Source of the DNA: Romboutsia faecis
GTDB taxonomy: Bacteria > Bacillota > Clostridia > Peptostreptococcales > Peptostreptococcaceae
Assembly (NCBI RefSeq): GCF_014323405.1
Contig: NZ_JACRWE010000002.1
Location: 248,001-312,000, forward strand
DNA: 64,000 nt
Direction: 5' to 3'
Part shown: piece by piece, positions 26,690-36,401 of the stretch
How positions within the stretch are numbered: the stretch's first letter is position 1
How the letters are laid out: the number at the start of each line of letters is the position of its first letter
Position numbers and translations under genes: made by a program
The notes under the pieces: generated by a model
Database searches by the model: none
Seen by the model: the letters and a program-made list of their open reading frames with translations, nothing else
What the model was told of the DNA's origin: nothing

Positions 26690-26777
26690 TATTATATAGT
26701 CTTAAATATATGTAAATGACTTATAATATGGATAAGTAATTTTAAGCGAAATAATTGAATTAGGAGGGAAGTTTATT

Positions 26778-27788
26778 ATGAAGATAGCAATAGATGGAAT
26801 GGGCGGAGACAATGCGCCTAAATCAAACGTAGAAGGTGTTGTAAGTGCGATTAAGGAGTATAATATAGATATAATAATAACAGGGGATAAAGATGTCTTA
26901 GAAAGGGAATTTGCAAATTACGAGTTTGATAGAAGTAAATTAGAAATAGTACATACAACAGAAATTATAGAAAATGAAGATAAACCTGTAAAAGCAATTA
27001 GAAGCAAAAAAGACTCTTCTATGGTTGTTGCTTTAAGACTAGTAAAAGAAGGTAAGGCTGATGCTGTAGTTTCTGCAGGAAATACAGGTGCATTACTTGC
27101 GGGAGGTTTATTTGTAGTTGGTAGAATAAAAGGAATAGATAGACCTTGTTTATGTCCTGCCATTCCAAATGTGAAAAGAGGTATGACAATAATTGCTGAC
27201 GGAGGGGCTAATGCAGATTGTAAGCCACGAAACTTAGTTGAATTTGCAGCTATGACTAATATATACTCAAAGAAGGTTTTAGGAATAGAAAATCCTAGGA
27301 TATCCTTAGCTAATGTTGGAGCAGAAGAAGGTAAGGGTAATGACCTAATGAAAAAATCTTATGAAGAACTTAAAAACATGGACATAAATTTCATAGGAAA
27401 TTTAGAAGCAAGAGATGTTATTAATGCAAAAACTGATGTAATAGTTTGCGATGGTTTTACAGGGAATATATTATTAAAATCTGCAGAAGGTGTAGCGATG
27501 TCGGTAATGGGACTTTTAAAAGAAACTTTTTTATCTAGTACTAAAGGTAAAATCGGAGCTATGTTACTAAAGGATGACTTAAGAAAATTAAAAAGTTTTA
27601 TGGACTATGCAGAATATGGAGGAGCACCTCTTTTAGGAGTTAATGGAGGAGTTATAAAAGCTCACGGAAGCTCTAATTCAAAAGCAATAAAGAATGCAAT
27701 TAATCAAGGTATAAAATTTGCTAAGGGAAATGTATTAGAAGAGATAGAAGATTTTGTACAATCTTTTAAAGAAGACAATGAAGAATAA
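26778..27788 (+). CDS. plsX: Phosphate acyltransferase PlsX
   Basis: Interconverts acyl-ACP and acyl phosphate, feeding PlsY in phospholipid synthesis. The 336-residue protein shows MKIAIDGMGGDNAP, DADGVVSAGNTGALLAG-type (here ADAVVSAGNTGALLAG), RPCLCPAIPN and NAGANADC-like (DGGANADCK) and VCDGFTGNILLKSAEG motifs. In Bacillus and Clostridioides plsX lies in a fapR-plsX-fab cluster; here it stands alone between two terminators, with no fab, acpP or rnc gene after it. Working with FakA, it may link host fatty acids to lipid synthesis. Confidence 0.95.
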   Translation: MKIAIDGMGGDNAPKSNVEGVVSAIKEYNIDIIITGDKDVLEREFANYEFDRSKLEIVHTTEIIENEDKPVKAIRSKKDSSMVVALRLVKEGKADAVVSAGNTGALLAGGLFVVGRIKGIDRPCLCPAIPNVKRGMTIIADGGANADCKPRNLVEFAAMTNIYSKKVLGIENPRISLANVGAEEGKGNDLMKKSYEELKNMDINFIGNLEARDVINAKTDVIVCDGFTGNILLKSAEGVAMSVMGLLKETFLSSTKGKIGAMLLKDDLRKLKSFMDYAEYGGAPLLGVNGGVIKAHGSSNSKAIKNAINQGIKFAKGNVLEEIEDFVQSFKEDNEE

Positions 27789-27792
27789 AATG

Positions 27793-27835
27793 AAAAATAA
27801 AGCCATCTAAAGAAATTTAGGTGGCTTTATTTTTT
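27793..27835 (+). terminator. Terminator after plsX
   Basis: A stem of about 17 bp (27795-27811 with 27816-27832, one G-U) closed by a GAAA tetraloop and followed by T residues. It clearly isolates plsX from spoIIIAA. Confidence 0.92.
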
Positions 27836-27922
27836 CATCAGAATAAAAATAATATTTATTGATTTGTAATAATTTTTAGGACAAGAAAATATATATATAT
27901 AAACGAGGAAGGAGGACAAGAT

Positions 27923-28891
27923 ATGAAAAATATCTCTGATGAAATTGTAAGCTCTCTTTCGTTAAACTTAAGAGAAAAAATAAAAAAACTACCTAAAAGT
28001 AATCTAAATATTGAAGAGATTAGATTAAGGTCTCAAAAGCCACTTATTTTAAATGCAAACAATAAAGATTATTTTTATAATGAAAAAGAAAATGATTTAA
28101 CTTTGAATATGGACAATCCTTATATAGTAACTAGAGAGGATATTGAACAAACATTTCAAATTATATGTAAATATTCTATTCATACTTTTATGGATGATAT
28201 TACAAAAGGATTTATAACGCTAAGGGGAGGACATAGAGTAGGAATAGTAGGAAAAGCAATTGTAGAAAATGGACAAGTAAAAAATATAAAGCATATATCA
28301 TCCTTAAATATAAGAATTTCAAGAGAAATAATTGGATGTTCTGATAAAATATTAGATCATATTATAAGCAGCAATAATCAAGTAAATAATACATTGATAA
28401 TTTCGCCACCACAATGCGGTAAGACAACTTTAGTAAGAGACATAGTAAGAAACTTAAGTAATGGTAATAAAAAATATGGTTTTAGAGGAGTAAAGGTGGC
28501 CTTGATAGATGAGCGTAATGAAATAGGTGGTTCATATTTAGGAGTTCCTCAAATGGATGTAGGAATTAGAACAGACATAATTGAAACTTGTCCGAAAGAT
28601 ATAGGTATTTTAATGCTTTTAAGGTCTATGTCTCCAAATATTATTGTAACAGATGAAATAGGCAATGAAAGAGAAGTAAGGGCTTTATATACAGCGCTAA
28701 ATGGAGGGGTAAGTCTTATTACAACAGTTCATGGGGACTCTATTGAGGATATCCAAGGAAGAAAAGAGCTGAGCCGCTTATTAGATAAAGAGTTATTTAA
28801 GAAAGTAATAATTTTATCTGCGAGAAAAGGCCCAGGAACTGTAGAGAGAATATATGATTTAGAAGAAAAGAGATGGTATTTTGCAAATTAA
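27923..28891 (+). CDS. spoIIIAA: Stage III sporulation protein AA (ATPase)
   Basis: The cytoplasmic ATPase that powers the SpoIIIA-SpoIIQ channel between mother cell and forespore, similar to type II/IV secretion ATPases. The 322-residue protein has Walker A SPPQCGKTTLVRD, the box VALIDERNEIGG and VTDEIGNEREVRAL (Walker B), and an N-terminal domain ending TLRGGHRVGIVGKA. The ATG follows GGAAGGAGGACAAGAT. It is the first gene of the eight-gene operon and overlaps spoIIIAB by 11 bp. Confidence 0.96.
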   Translation: MKNISDEIVSSLSLNLREKIKKLPKSNLNIEEIRLRSQKPLILNANNKDYFYNEKENDLTLNMDNPYIVTREDIEQTFQIICKYSIHTFMDDITKGFITLRGGHRVGIVGKAIVENGQVKNIKHISSLNIRISREIIGCSDKILDHIISSNNQVNNTLIISPPQCGKTTLVRDIVRNLSNGNKKYGFRGVKVALIDERNEIGGSYLGVPQMDVGIRTDIIETCPKDIGILMLLRSMSPNIIVTDEIGNEREVRALYTALNGGVSLITTVHGDSIEDIQGRKELSRLLDKELFKKVIILSARKGPGTVERIYDLEEKRWYFAN

Positions 28892-29402
28892 AGTTATTAT
28901 TATAGGCATCTTAATAGGATGTAGTTATTTAATTGGAGATTTTATATATAAGTCTTATACAAAAAGGCATAAAGAGCTTAATAATCTCATAAGAATATTA
29001 GAGATAATGAGGATGGACTTGTCCTTTGGTTTATATACATTAGAAGAAATTTTTGACAGAATTGGAGAAAAAGAAGAGTATTGCTTTTCTAAGTTTTTCA
29101 AGTCTATGGCAAATGATCTAAGTAATAATCGAGAAAAATTATTAGAAGAAATTTTAGAAGATAATATAAACATTTTGATTAGTGAAACTTATTTACAAAA
29201 TAAGGAGGTGGACGAATTAAAAACACTTATACTTACATTAGGTAAAAGTGATATTGAATCTCAGGAAAGGATGATAAGTCTTAGTGTTGAAAATTTGAAA
29301 AAACTTACTTGTGATAGTAAGGAGGATATAAGTAAAAAAGGGAATTTATACAAGCAGCTTATTACGTTTATAGGTATAGGTATAGGAATAATTTTAATAT
29401 AG
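28881..29402 (+). CDS. spoIIIAB: Stage III sporulation protein AB
   Basis: A 173-residue inner membrane protein of the SpoIIIA complex, with a fold like the GspF-type platform of type II secretion. One transmembrane helix lies at the N-terminus (about 3-20) and one at the extreme C-terminus (TFIGIGIGIILI), with an acidic helical region between (RILEIMRMDLSFGLYTLEEIF). The start is TTG inside the end of spoIIIAA. Its order in the operon and its length agree with the family. Confidence 0.93.
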   Translation: MQIKVIIIGILIGCSYLIGDFIYKSYTKRHKELNNLIRILEIMRMDLSFGLYTLEEIFDRIGEKEEYCFSKFFKSMANDLSNNREKLLEEILEDNINILISETYLQNKEVDELKTLILTLGKSDIESQERMISLSVENLKKLTCDSKEDISKKGNLYKQLITFIGIGIGIILI

Positions 29403-29412
29403 GGGGAAGGTC

Positions 29413-29610
29413 ATGGATATAACTTTAATATTAAAAGTTGCTGGAGTTGGGTTGTTAATATCAGTATTAAATATAATTTTGGACAAGGCTGATAGGAAGG
29501 ATTGGGCTACATTTACTACTTTAGCGGGTGTAATAATAGTTTTAGGGATCGTCCTAACTGAAATAAGTGATTTATTTAATGCAGTTAGAACAATGTTTCA
29601 ACTTTACTAA
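29413..29610 (+). CDS. spoIIIAC: Stage III sporulation protein AC
   Basis: A 65-residue membrane protein with two hydrophobic helices (about 5-23 and 33-58) and the family sequence ADRKDWATFTTLAGVIIVLG between them. It forms part of the membrane sector of the SpoIIIA channel with AD and AE. The start follows AGGGGGAAGGTC, 10 bp after spoIIIAB. Confidence 0.94.
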   Translation: MDITLILKVAGVGLLISVLNIILDKADRKDWATFTTLAGVIIVLGIVLTEISDLFNAVRTMFQLY

Positions 29611-29625
29611 AGAGGAGGAGATATC

Positions 29626-30012
29626 TTGGAAGTAATGCAATTAGTAGGTGTTGCCATAATTGCTACAACACTCTGTTTAGTAATAAAAAAAGATAGACCA
29701 GAAATGGCAAATTTTATAGCAATAATAACAGGAGTGACTATACTATTATCAGTAATATTTAAATTGAATTTTATTATAGAGGGGATACAAAACTTAGCTA
29801 ATAAAGCAAATATACCTAATATGTATATATCTTTAATAATTAAGTTGATAGGGATAGCTTATATAATGGAGTTTGCTATACAGCTTTGTAATGATTGTGG
29901 AGAAAAAAATATAGCTTCAAAGTTAGAATTTGGTGGGAAGATTATAGTTATGACGATGTCATTCCCTATACTTTTATCTATTGTAGAGATGATATTAAAT
30001 ATAATCCCATAG
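29626..30012 (+). CDS. spoIIIAD: Stage III sporulation protein AD
   Basis: A 128-residue protein with four hydrophobic helices, similar in its second half to SpoIIIAC. Motifs include KKDRPEMANFIAIITGV and LIKLIGIAYIMEFAIQLCND. A TTG start at 29626 is well placed behind AGAGGAGGAGATATC; an ATG three codons later is the alternative. It belongs to the membrane sector of the channel. Confidence 0.93.
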   Translation: MEVMQLVGVAIIATTLCLVIKKDRPEMANFIAIITGVTILLSVIFKLNFIIEGIQNLANKANIPNMYISLIIKLIGIAYIMEFAIQLCNDCGEKNIASKLEFGGKIIVMTMSFPILLSIVEMILNIIP

Positions 30013-30026
30013 GAGAATGATTACTT

Positions 30027-31205
30027 ATGAAAAAATTTTTAGGTGTTTTAATTATATTGCTTACAATATTAAATCTTTCAACGATAGTGCTCGCAGAAAA
30101 TGAATCAACAGAAAGTTACGATGAAACTAAAAATAGTATAGATCTTTATATAGATAGTCAACTTAGCAAGATAAATATAGAAGAAATGGAAAAGTATATA
30201 AGAGATGATGTGGCAGTTAAGAGTGTAGGTTTAAAAGATTTTGTAAAAAATTTAATAAGCGGAAAAAGTAATATATTAGATCTATTTGACAAAGAAAAAA
30301 TTCAATCTGCTGTGTTTAGTGAGTTGAAAACTAGTCTAAGAGTTGTGGCGATAATTTTAGTATTAGCATTATTATCATCAATACTAAAGAGTTTAGAAAA
30401 TTCATTTTCATCAGGAGATATAAGCAAAATAACTACTTACATAATTTTCATAACCATGGTATCACTTACATTAATAGGATTTAAAGATGTCCTGAATATC
30501 TGTTATAATACCATCGATAATACTATTGGTCTTATGCAGGTTGTAATGCCGATACTAATAACCCTATTAGTGTTAATAGGATTTCCAATAACATCAACAG
30601 CATTAAATCCAATATTTCTAGGCGGTGTAACTTTAATTAATATTGTTTTTAAAAAATTTATGTTCTTATCAATTACAATAGCCTTTGCAATTCTAATAAT
30701 AAATAATTTATCACAAAGTATAAAACTTAAAAAGCTATCTTCTTTCATTAAAAATATAAATATAGTAACTATAGGAGCAATATTTACTATATATTTAGGG
30801 CTAGTATCTATTCAGGGAATGTATGTAACTAGCTTTGATAAGTTTAGTGTAAAAACAGCTAAGTTTGCAATTGGAAATTTTATACCTGTAGTAGGAGGAT
30901 TTGTATCTGATTCAATGGATATTTTATTATCTTCATCTCAGCTTATAAAAAATGTATTCGGAGGAATTGGGTTAGTATTACTTATAGGTATTTGTTTAAT
31001 TCCAATAATAAAGGTCCTATCTGTAGTAATTGTATATAAGGTAGCAGCAATAGTAGTAGAGCCTGTAGGGGAAGAAGGTATGTCAAGTTTTTTAAATGAC
31101 GTAGCAAATTTAATGGTAATTATGCTTGCATGTGTAATTGCAATAATGATTATGTTTTTCGTAACAATAGCAATCTTAACATCTATAAGCGTAGTGACCC
31201 ATTAG
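30027..31205 (+). CDS. spoIIIAE: Stage III sporulation protein AE
   Basis: A 392-residue polytopic membrane protein of the SpoIIIA complex. It starts with a signal-peptide-like helix (about 4-23, ending VLAENES), followed by an extracytoplasmic segment to about residue 100 and roughly eight membrane helices. The motifs ITSTALNPIFLGGVTLINIVF, FKFSVKTAKFAIGNFIPVVGGF-type (here FSVKTAKFAIGNFIPVVGGF) and VGEEGMSSFLNDVANLM are characteristic. It ends directly before spoIIIAF, whose ribosome site overlaps the AE stop. Confidence 0.94.
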   Translation: MKKFLGVLIILLTILNLSTIVLAENESTESYDETKNSIDLYIDSQLSKINIEEMEKYIRDDVAVKSVGLKDFVKNLISGKSNILDLFDKEKIQSAVFSELKTSLRVVAIILVLALLSSILKSLENSFSSGDISKITTYIIFITMVSLTLIGFKDVLNICYNTIDNTIGLMQVVMPILITLLVLIGFPITSTALNPIFLGGVTLINIVFKKFMFLSITIAFAILIINNLSQSIKLKKLSSFIKNINIVTIGAIFTIYLGLVSIQGMYVTSFDKFSVKTAKFAIGNFIPVVGGFVSDSMDILLSSSQLIKNVFGGIGLVLLIGICLIPIIKVLSVVIVYKVAAIVVEPVGEEGMSSFLNDVANLMVIMLACVIAIMIMFFVTIAILTSISVVTH

Positions 31206-31217
31206 GAGGTGTGCTAT

Positions 31218-31790
31218 ATGATAGAGAGTTTAAAATCGTGGATAATAACTATATTAATTGGGGCATTCATAGTCAGTATTGTAGATATGATCTTACCTAA
31301 ATCTAAAATAAAACCTTATGTAAACTTAGTAGTAAATTTTATATTTGTATTTATAGTAATAACACCAATAATAAGTTTATTTTCAGGAAGTATGAGCCTA
31401 GAAGATAAACTTCTACAGTTAATGAATAGTTACAATAAAGAATATATAGATAGTAGTAATAAGTTAGCTAGTGAAACGGGAAAAAATAGCTTAACAAACG
31501 GATATGAAGAAGGTTTAAAGCAAGTGCTAGAATTGAAATTAGGTGAATATGGCTATGATCTTGAAGATATAGAGTTTAATGGAACTGAAATTAGCAATAT
31601 AAAATTAAAAGATAAAAATAATAGTAATAAAAATGAAAAAGAGGACATACAATCTAATGAAAACGAAAAAACTGAGCAAGTATTTAAGGAAGAAGGAAAA
31701 GAACATGAATTAAATTTAAGTGAGGATGAACTGAAAGATAACTTAGTCAAAATACTTGATGTATCAATCGAAACTATAGAAATTGATTAA
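31218..31790 (+). CDS. spoIIIAF: Stage III sporulation protein AF
   Basis: A 190-residue protein with two N-terminal membrane helices (about 7-25 and 36-55) and a soluble ring-building C-terminal domain, here interrupted by a Lys/Asn/Glu-rich linker (about 130-170). In B. subtilis SpoIIIAF and AG form rings of the intermembrane channel. A GTG three codons upstream lies inside TAGGAGGTG, the ribosome site, so the ATG at 31218 is chosen. Confidence 0.93.
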   Translation: MIESLKSWIITILIGAFIVSIVDMILPKSKIKPYVNLVVNFIFVFIVITPIISLFSGSMSLEDKLLQLMNSYNKEYIDSSNKLASETGKNSLTNGYEEGLKQVLELKLGEYGYDLEDIEFNGTEISNIKLKDKNNSNKNEKEDIQSNENEKTEQVFKEEGKEHELNLSEDELKDNLVKILDVSIETIEID

Positions 31791-31804
31791 TAGGGGTTGG
31801 GTAA

Positions 31805-32365
31805 ATGTTTAAAAACTTAAACGAAAAAGATAAGAAAAAGATATACTCGCTGTTATCTTTAGGAATTGTATGTGTATTAGCGCTAATAATAATATCTTAT
31901 ATTCCTTCAGATAAAAAAACAAATGCAGATAAAGATACTGCTCAAGTTAACCAGCAAGAGGAACCTGAACAAGTAAGTGAAAATGAACAACAAGATCTAG
32001 AGAAAAAATTACAAAAAATATTAGCTGAAATTGATGGAGCTGGTGATGTTAATGTAATGATTACATTTGAATCTAGTGAAGAGATACAACCAGCTTTTAA
32101 CAGTAACTCTACGACTGAAACAACAGAGGAAAAAGATGCCCAAGGAGGAGAAAGGACTGTAACAACATCTAGTGAGAATAAAACAATGATAACATCAAAT
32201 TCAAATTCTCCAGTGATTCTAAAAACTACAGAAGCTAAAATAAAAGGTGTATTAGTAGTAGCAAGTGGAGCTGGTGATTCTAAAGTAAAAGAAACGCTTT
32301 ATAGTGCTGTACAAACCGCATTACAAGTGCAAGGTCATCAAGTACAAATAATAAATTCTAAATAA
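31805..32365 (+). CDS. spoIIIAG: Stage III sporulation protein AG
   Basis: A 186-residue protein with one transmembrane helix (about 15-35), a Gln/Glu-rich linker and a C-terminal ring-building motif domain (about 60-186) related to secretion-system ring proteins, with LQKILAEIDGAGDVNVMITFES and TEAKIKGVLVVASGAGD. In B. subtilis it forms a 30-mer ring, the feeding-tube pore. The start follows AGGGGTTGGGTAA. Confidence 0.94.
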   Translation: MFKNLNEKDKKKIYSLLSLGIVCVLALIIISYIPSDKKTNADKDTAQVNQQEEPEQVSENEQQDLEKKLQKILAEIDGAGDVNVMITFESSEEIQPAFNSNSTTETTEEKDAQGGERTVTTSSENKTMITSNSNSPVILKTTEAKIKGVLVVASGAGDSKVKETLYSAVQTALQVQGHQVQIINSK

Positions 32366-32391
32366 ATATATGTATAACCGGGGGGATAAAA

Positions 32392-33042
32392 ATGAAATTT
32401 AATTATAAAAATAGAGGATTTGTAGTAATAACATTGTCTGCTATGTTAGTAGTTGTAGGAGTAGCTAACTATCAATTAAGTAAGAAATCAGCGCTAGGTG
32501 TATCAGAAGAATTTAAAGCTTATGAACAAGCACAGTTAAATAAAAACTCTGAAAGTGATGAAAGTAAAAATAATAAAGAAGTTGACGTAGTTGATAGTAA
32601 ATCAAGTGAAAGTGATGTAGAGGAGAAAGTAACTGAAACAAGTAAAGAAATTGAAGAACAATTAACATCTGAAGCAAATATGCAAAAATCTTCATATATA
32701 CTAGATATGAAAATGACTAGAGAGAAACAAAGAAATGATTTAGCACAAGAATTAAATGAAATGATAAATAATCCATCTACATCAGAAGAAACTAGAAAAG
32801 AAGCATCTGAAATGAAACTAAAATTAGTTAAAGACCAAGATACAGAACTAAAAATAGAGAATTTATTAAGTACAAAAGGATTTGAGGATGCATTAGTATA
32901 CATAAGTGATGGTAAAGTAAATGTAGTTGTAAATGAAGAAGGTTTTGGAAAAGAAGATGCAGCTAAGATTTTTGATTTGGTAGCAGAGCAAGCTGAAGTT
33001 GAATATGATAATATAAAGCTTATGAACAATAAACAAGAGTAA
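32392..33042 (+). CDS. spoIIIAH: Stage III sporulation protein AH
   Basis: A 216-residue mother-cell protein whose ectodomain binds SpoIIQ from the forespore and zips the membranes during engulfment. One N-terminal membrane helix (about 10-29) is followed by a disordered Ser/Asp/Lys/Glu linker and an EscJ/PrgK-like ring domain from about residue 100, with YILDMKMTREKQRNDLAQELNEM at its start. The start ATG lies behind ACCGGGGGGATAAAA. It is the last gene of the operon; a terminator follows. Confidence 0.94.
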   Translation: MKFNYKNRGFVVITLSAMLVVVGVANYQLSKKSALGVSEEFKAYEQAQLNKNSESDESKNNKEVDVVDSKSSESDVEEKVTETSKEIEEQLTSEANMQKSSYILDMKMTREKQRNDLAQELNEMINNPSTSEETRKEASEMKLKLVKDQDTELKIENLLSTKGFEDALVYISDGKVNVVVNEEGFGKEDAAKIFDLVAEQAEVEYDNIKLMNNKQE

Positions 33043-33110
33043 TCGAATAAAAAATATAGTGAATAAAAAATAATAAATATGCTTAATATATATGATATAT
33101 ATTAGAATTT

Positions 33111-33146
33111 GAAATAATCCTCAGAATTAACTGGGGTTATTTTCTT
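33111..33146 (+). terminator. Terminator after the spoIIIA operon
   Basis: Inverted repeat AAATAA-TCC-(T)-CAG with CTGGGGTTATTT, one bulged base and one G-U pair, then T residues. It lies between spoIIIAH and the Asp23 gene. Confidence 0.7.
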
Positions 33147-33212
33147 GCAAAGTTTCATAGTATTTGGTATTATAATATAAAATAGTTCCTTAATAGGGGG
33201 TAAGTATTTATC

Positions 33213-33617
33213 ATGGAAAATAATAATTTTGGACAAGTCAAAATATCTAATGATGTAATAGCTACAATAGCAGGTCTTGCAGCTCTAGAGGTTGAAGGCG
33301 TTGAAACTATAACAACTTTTACAGATAAACTATTAAAAAATAATAATGGTGTAAAGATACAAATAGAAGAAGAGGACGTTAACTTAGATATAATGGTTAT
33401 GATAGATTTCGGGATATCTATACCAGATATAGCTTTAAAGATACAGGAAAATGTAAAAAATACTGTTGAAACAATGACAGGATTAAAAGTTTCTCAAGTA
33501 AATATACATATTCAAGGAATTAGCTTCAAGAAAGAGAAGACTGAGCTAGAAGAAGCGAAGAAGGAAGCAAAGCAAGCAAAGAAGGAAGCTAAGAAAGAAG
33601 AATCTAAGAAAAATTAA
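33213..33617 (+). CDS. Asp23/Gls24 family protein (YqhY)
   Basis: A 134-residue Asp23 family protein, second in the window. The core (KISNDVIATIAGLAALEVEGVETI, then IMVMIDFGISIPDIALKIQENV and VNIHIQGISF) is clear, followed by a strongly charged Lys/Glu/Ala tail (about 112-134) of short KKEAK repeats. In B. subtilis YqhY lies beside the acetyl-CoA carboxylase genes accB/accC and influences their activity; here those genes are absent and the gene follows spoIIIAH, ahead of nusB. The start comes after TAGGGGGTAAGTATTTATC. Confidence 0.9.
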   Translation: MENNNFGQVKISNDVIATIAGLAALEVEGVETITTFTDKLLKNNNGVKIQIEEEDVNLDIMVMIDFGISIPDIALKIQENVKNTVETMTGLKVSQVNIHIQGISFKKEKTELEEAKKEAKQAKKEAKKEESKKN

Positions 33618-33622
33618 TACAT

Positions 33623-33649
33623 ACCCTCTGAAAAATCAGAGGGTTTTTT
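33623..33649 (+). terminator. Terminator after yqhY
   Basis: CCCTCTGA (33624-33631) pairs with TCAGAGGG (33636-33643), AAAA loop, followed by six T. Confidence 0.93.
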
Positions 33650-33692
33650 ACTGCAAAACGCACATAATAAAGACTAAAGGAGGATTTGACTG

Positions 33693-34208
33693 ATGAAAAA
33701 GGAAAATATAGCAAAAAAAATAACTAGTAGAGAATATACTATGAAATTAATATACCAAACTAGTATAACAAAAGAGGACGTAGATAATTTAGAATTATTA
33801 GTAGATGAGTTCGTAGATAATAATGCTGAATATATATTAAATAGATATGAAGAATTAAGATTACAACATTCTAATAATCCAGAATTATCACTAGAAGGTG
33901 TAGATATAGATGAAGCTATAGATAAAGATTACATAAAAAATATATGTTTAACTATAGAAGAAAGCAATGAAATGATAAATTCATTAATAAATTCAAATGC
34001 AAAGAATTGGTCGGTAGATAGAATAGCTAAGGTAGACCTAGCTATATTAAAATTAGCAATAGCTGAAATTATTGCAATAGATGATGTACCACAAAAAGTT
34101 TCTGTAAACGAAGCTATAGAACTTGCAAAAATATACTGTGATGATAAATCTCCTAAATTTATAAATGGAATCTTAGGAAGTGTTATAAGTGAGATTGAAT
34201 CAAAATAA
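33693..34208 (+). CDS. nusB: Transcription antitermination factor NusB
   Basis: Binds boxA RNA with S10 (NusE) to keep RNA polymerase from stopping in rRNA operons. The 171-residue all-helical protein starts with the arginine/lysine-rich [11 protein letters not shown] region and ends with [22 protein letters not shown] and [31 protein letters not shown], the family's diagnostic C-terminal half. The start follows AAAGGAGGATTTGACTG. Its end overlaps the next gene. Confidence 0.94.
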   Translation: MKKENIAKKITSREYTMKLIYQTSITKEDVDNLELLVDEFVDNNAEYILNRYEELRLQHSNNPELSLEGVDIDEAIDKDYIKNICLTIEESNEMINSLINSNAKNWSVDRIAKVDLAILKLAIAEIIAIDDVPQKVSVNEAIELAKIYCDDKSPKFINGILGSVISEIESK

Positions 34209-35154
34209 TATAATAATCGGAATCGATACTAGCTGCTATACAACCTCTATAGCAGCTATATCTTTAGATAAGAAAGTAATATTTAATAAAAAAATAATGC
34301 TTAAAGTGAAAGATAATTCAAAGGGGTTAAGACAAAGTGAAGCTGTTTTTCAGCATGTTAATAACTTAGGAGAAATTAGCAGTGATATAAGTTCTATATT
34401 AAAAAATTATAATATATGTGGAGTATGCGCATCTGTGAAGCCAAGACCATTAAAAGAGTCTTATATGCCTGTGTTTACAGTAGGTAGTAATTTTGGTAAA
34501 TTATTTAGTTCATTAAATAAATGTCCTTTTTATGAAACTAGTCATCAGGAAAATCATATTGAAGCGAGTCTTTTAACTAATAAAATTAAAAATGAAAAAC
34601 AATTTTTATCTGTACATATGTCAGGCGGAACTACAGAAATACTTTTAGTCAGTAAAGAAGGTTCAAAATATAAAATAGATATAGTTGGTAAAAGTAACGA
34701 TATAAGCTTTGGACAGCTTATAGACAGGATCGGAGTTAACTTGGGTTATAAGTTTCCTTGTGGGAAATATGTAGATGAAGAAGCCCTTAAATGCAATGAA
34801 AAAATAGAAAGCGGACTGAAAACCTCTGTAAAAGAAGGGTATATGAATTTATCTGGAATAGAAAATCAACTAAATAAAATAATAAATAATCACAGTAAGG
34901 AATATATATGTAAATTGCTGTTAGATACAATATCAAGAAATTTAATAAAATCTATATTGTATATTAGTAAAAAGTATAATATTGAAGAAGTTGTGTTTGC
35001 AGGTGGAGTATCTGCAAGTAAATATATATCAATGAAATTAAAAAGAGAATTAAAAAAGAATAATATAATATCACATTTTACAGAGCCTGAGTATTCAACT
35101 GATAATGGAGTAGGATGTGCTGTAATAGGATTAGAAAAATTTATAAGTGAGTAA
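34189..35154 (+). CDS. TsaD/Kae1-like paralogue
   Basis: A 321-residue ASKHA-fold protein related to TsaD, the tRNA threonylcarbamoyladenosine ligase, but not the canonical copy. It opens [15 protein letters not shown], has the metal-site histidines His119 and His123 (SHQENHIEA) and Asp305 (STDNGVGCA), plus [13 protein letters not shown] and [12 protein letters not shown]. TsaD normally has a longer C-terminus and TDNAAM. It is the clostridial 'O-sialoglycoprotein endopeptidase' gene between nusB and xseA; its function is not established. The start is GTG at 34189 or TTG at 34195, both inside the end of nusB. Confidence 0.88.
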   Translation: MRLNQNNIIIGIDTSCYTTSIAAISLDKKVIFNKKIMLKVKDNSKGLRQSEAVFQHVNNLGEISSDISSILKNYNICGVCASVKPRPLKESYMPVFTVGSNFGKLFSSLNKCPFYETSHQENHIEASLLTNKIKNEKQFLSVHMSGGTTEILLVSKEGSKYKIDIVGKSNDISFGQLIDRIGVNLGYKFPCGKYVDEEALKCNEKIESGLKTSVKEGYMNLSGIENQLNKIINNHSKEYICKLLLDTISRNLIKSILYISKKYNIEEVVFAGGVSASKYISMKLKRELKKNNIISHFTEPEYSTDNGVGCAVIGLEKFISE

Positions 35155-35193
35155 ATATATAAATTAATTAATAACTTATATAGGAGAGAAAAT

Positions 35194-36399
35194 ATGAAAC
35201 TAAGAGCTTTAGATATAAGTGAAGCAAATTCATATATAAAAAGGATTTTGGTGAACGATCCTATATTATATAATCTTAAAGTTAAAGGTGAAATATCAAA
35301 TTTAAAAGTACATAGTAGCGGCAATGTATATTTATCATTAAAAGATGAAAATTCAAAGATAAACTGTGTAATTTTTAAAAGCAATCATGATAAAAGCTTA
35401 GAATTAAAGAATGGGACAAAAGTAATTGCTAATGGGTATATTTCAGTTTATGAAAGAGATGGATCTTATCAATTATATATTAATTCAATAGAGATAGAGG
35501 GAATAGGGAATTTATATATTGAATTTAATAAATTAAAAGAAAAATTAAGCAAAGAGGGTTTATTTGACCATAAGTATAAAAAAGCTATACCTACTATACC
35601 TAAGTCTATAGGAGTTATTACTTCTCCAACAGGAGCAGTTATAAGAGACATAATTAATGTAATCAAGAGAAGATATCCAAAGGTTGCTGTAAAACTTTAT
35701 CCAGTTACGGTACAAGGTAATAAATCGGCAAATGATATATCTGAAGGTATTAGATTTTTTAATAGTATGAAAAATGTAGACACAATAATAATTGGTAGAG
35801 GTGGGGGATCTATAGAAGAGCTTTGGTCATTTAATGAAGAAATAGTTGCTAGAGAAGTATTTAAGTCTGAAATTCCTATAATATCAGCTGTAGGGCATGA
35901 AACAGACTTTACTATCTGTGACTTTGTATCAGATATGAGAGCTCCAACACCTTCTGCAGCAGCGGAGATAGCAACTCCATCTTTATTAGACTTAGAATTT
36001 AAGCTTAACAACATAAGGAATAGAATGAATAGAAGTTTAATGAATCAAGTTCAGATTGATAAACATAGGTTAAATTCAGTTTTTGAAATGATAAATAATT
36101 ATCTAAAATCATACACAATAAAAGATAATATTATACAATTAGATAAAATATATGATAAAATAACCTTTGAAGTAGAAAATAACCTTAATATTGAAAAAGA
36201 AAGACTTATAAATATGGGAGCAATACTCCATAACTTAAGTCCTTTATCAACGATAGATAGAGGGTACAGTATAGTACAAAAAGAAGGCAAAGTAATCAAT
36301 AGTATAAAAGAGATAGAATTTAAAGATGATATAGATATAGTTTTAAAAGATGGAAGCATAGAATGTGTTGTAGAAAAAATAATTAATAAAGAGGTATAA
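35194..36399 (+). CDS. xseA: Exodeoxyribonuclease VII large subunit
   Basis: Catalytic subunit of exonuclease VII, which degrades single-stranded DNA from both ends. The 401-residue protein has an N-terminal OB domain ([32 protein letters not shown], shown in part), the catalytic domain with [31 protein letters not shown] and [17 protein letters not shown], and a helical C-terminal region (about 250-360) that binds XseB. Order xseA-xseB-ispA-dxs is the conserved one. Confidence 0.95.
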   Translation: MKLRALDISEANSYIKRILVNDPILYNLKVKGEISNLKVHSSGNVYLSLKDENSKINCVIFKSNHDKSLELKNGTKVIANGYISVYERDGSYQLYINSIEIEGIGNLYIEFNKLKEKLSKEGLFDHKYKKAIPTIPKSIGVITSPTGAVIRDIINVIKRRYPKVAVKLYPVTVQGNKSANDISEGIRFFNSMKNVDTIIIGRGGGSIEELWSFNEEIVAREVFKSEIPIISAVGHETDFTICDFVSDMRAPTPSAAAEIATPSLLDLEFKLNNIRNRMNRSLMNQVQIDKHRLNSVFEMINNYLKSYTIKDNIIQLDKIYDKITFEVENNLNIEKERLINMGAILHNLSPLSTIDRGYSIVQKEGKVINSIKEIEFKDDIDIVLKDGSIECVVEKIINKEV

Positions 36400-36401
36400 A
36401 T

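Noticed and set aside
34189..35154. Sialoglycoprotein endopeptidase
   Set aside because: An old family name. The fold and residues are those of TsaD/Kae1 ATPases, with no protease catalytic motif.
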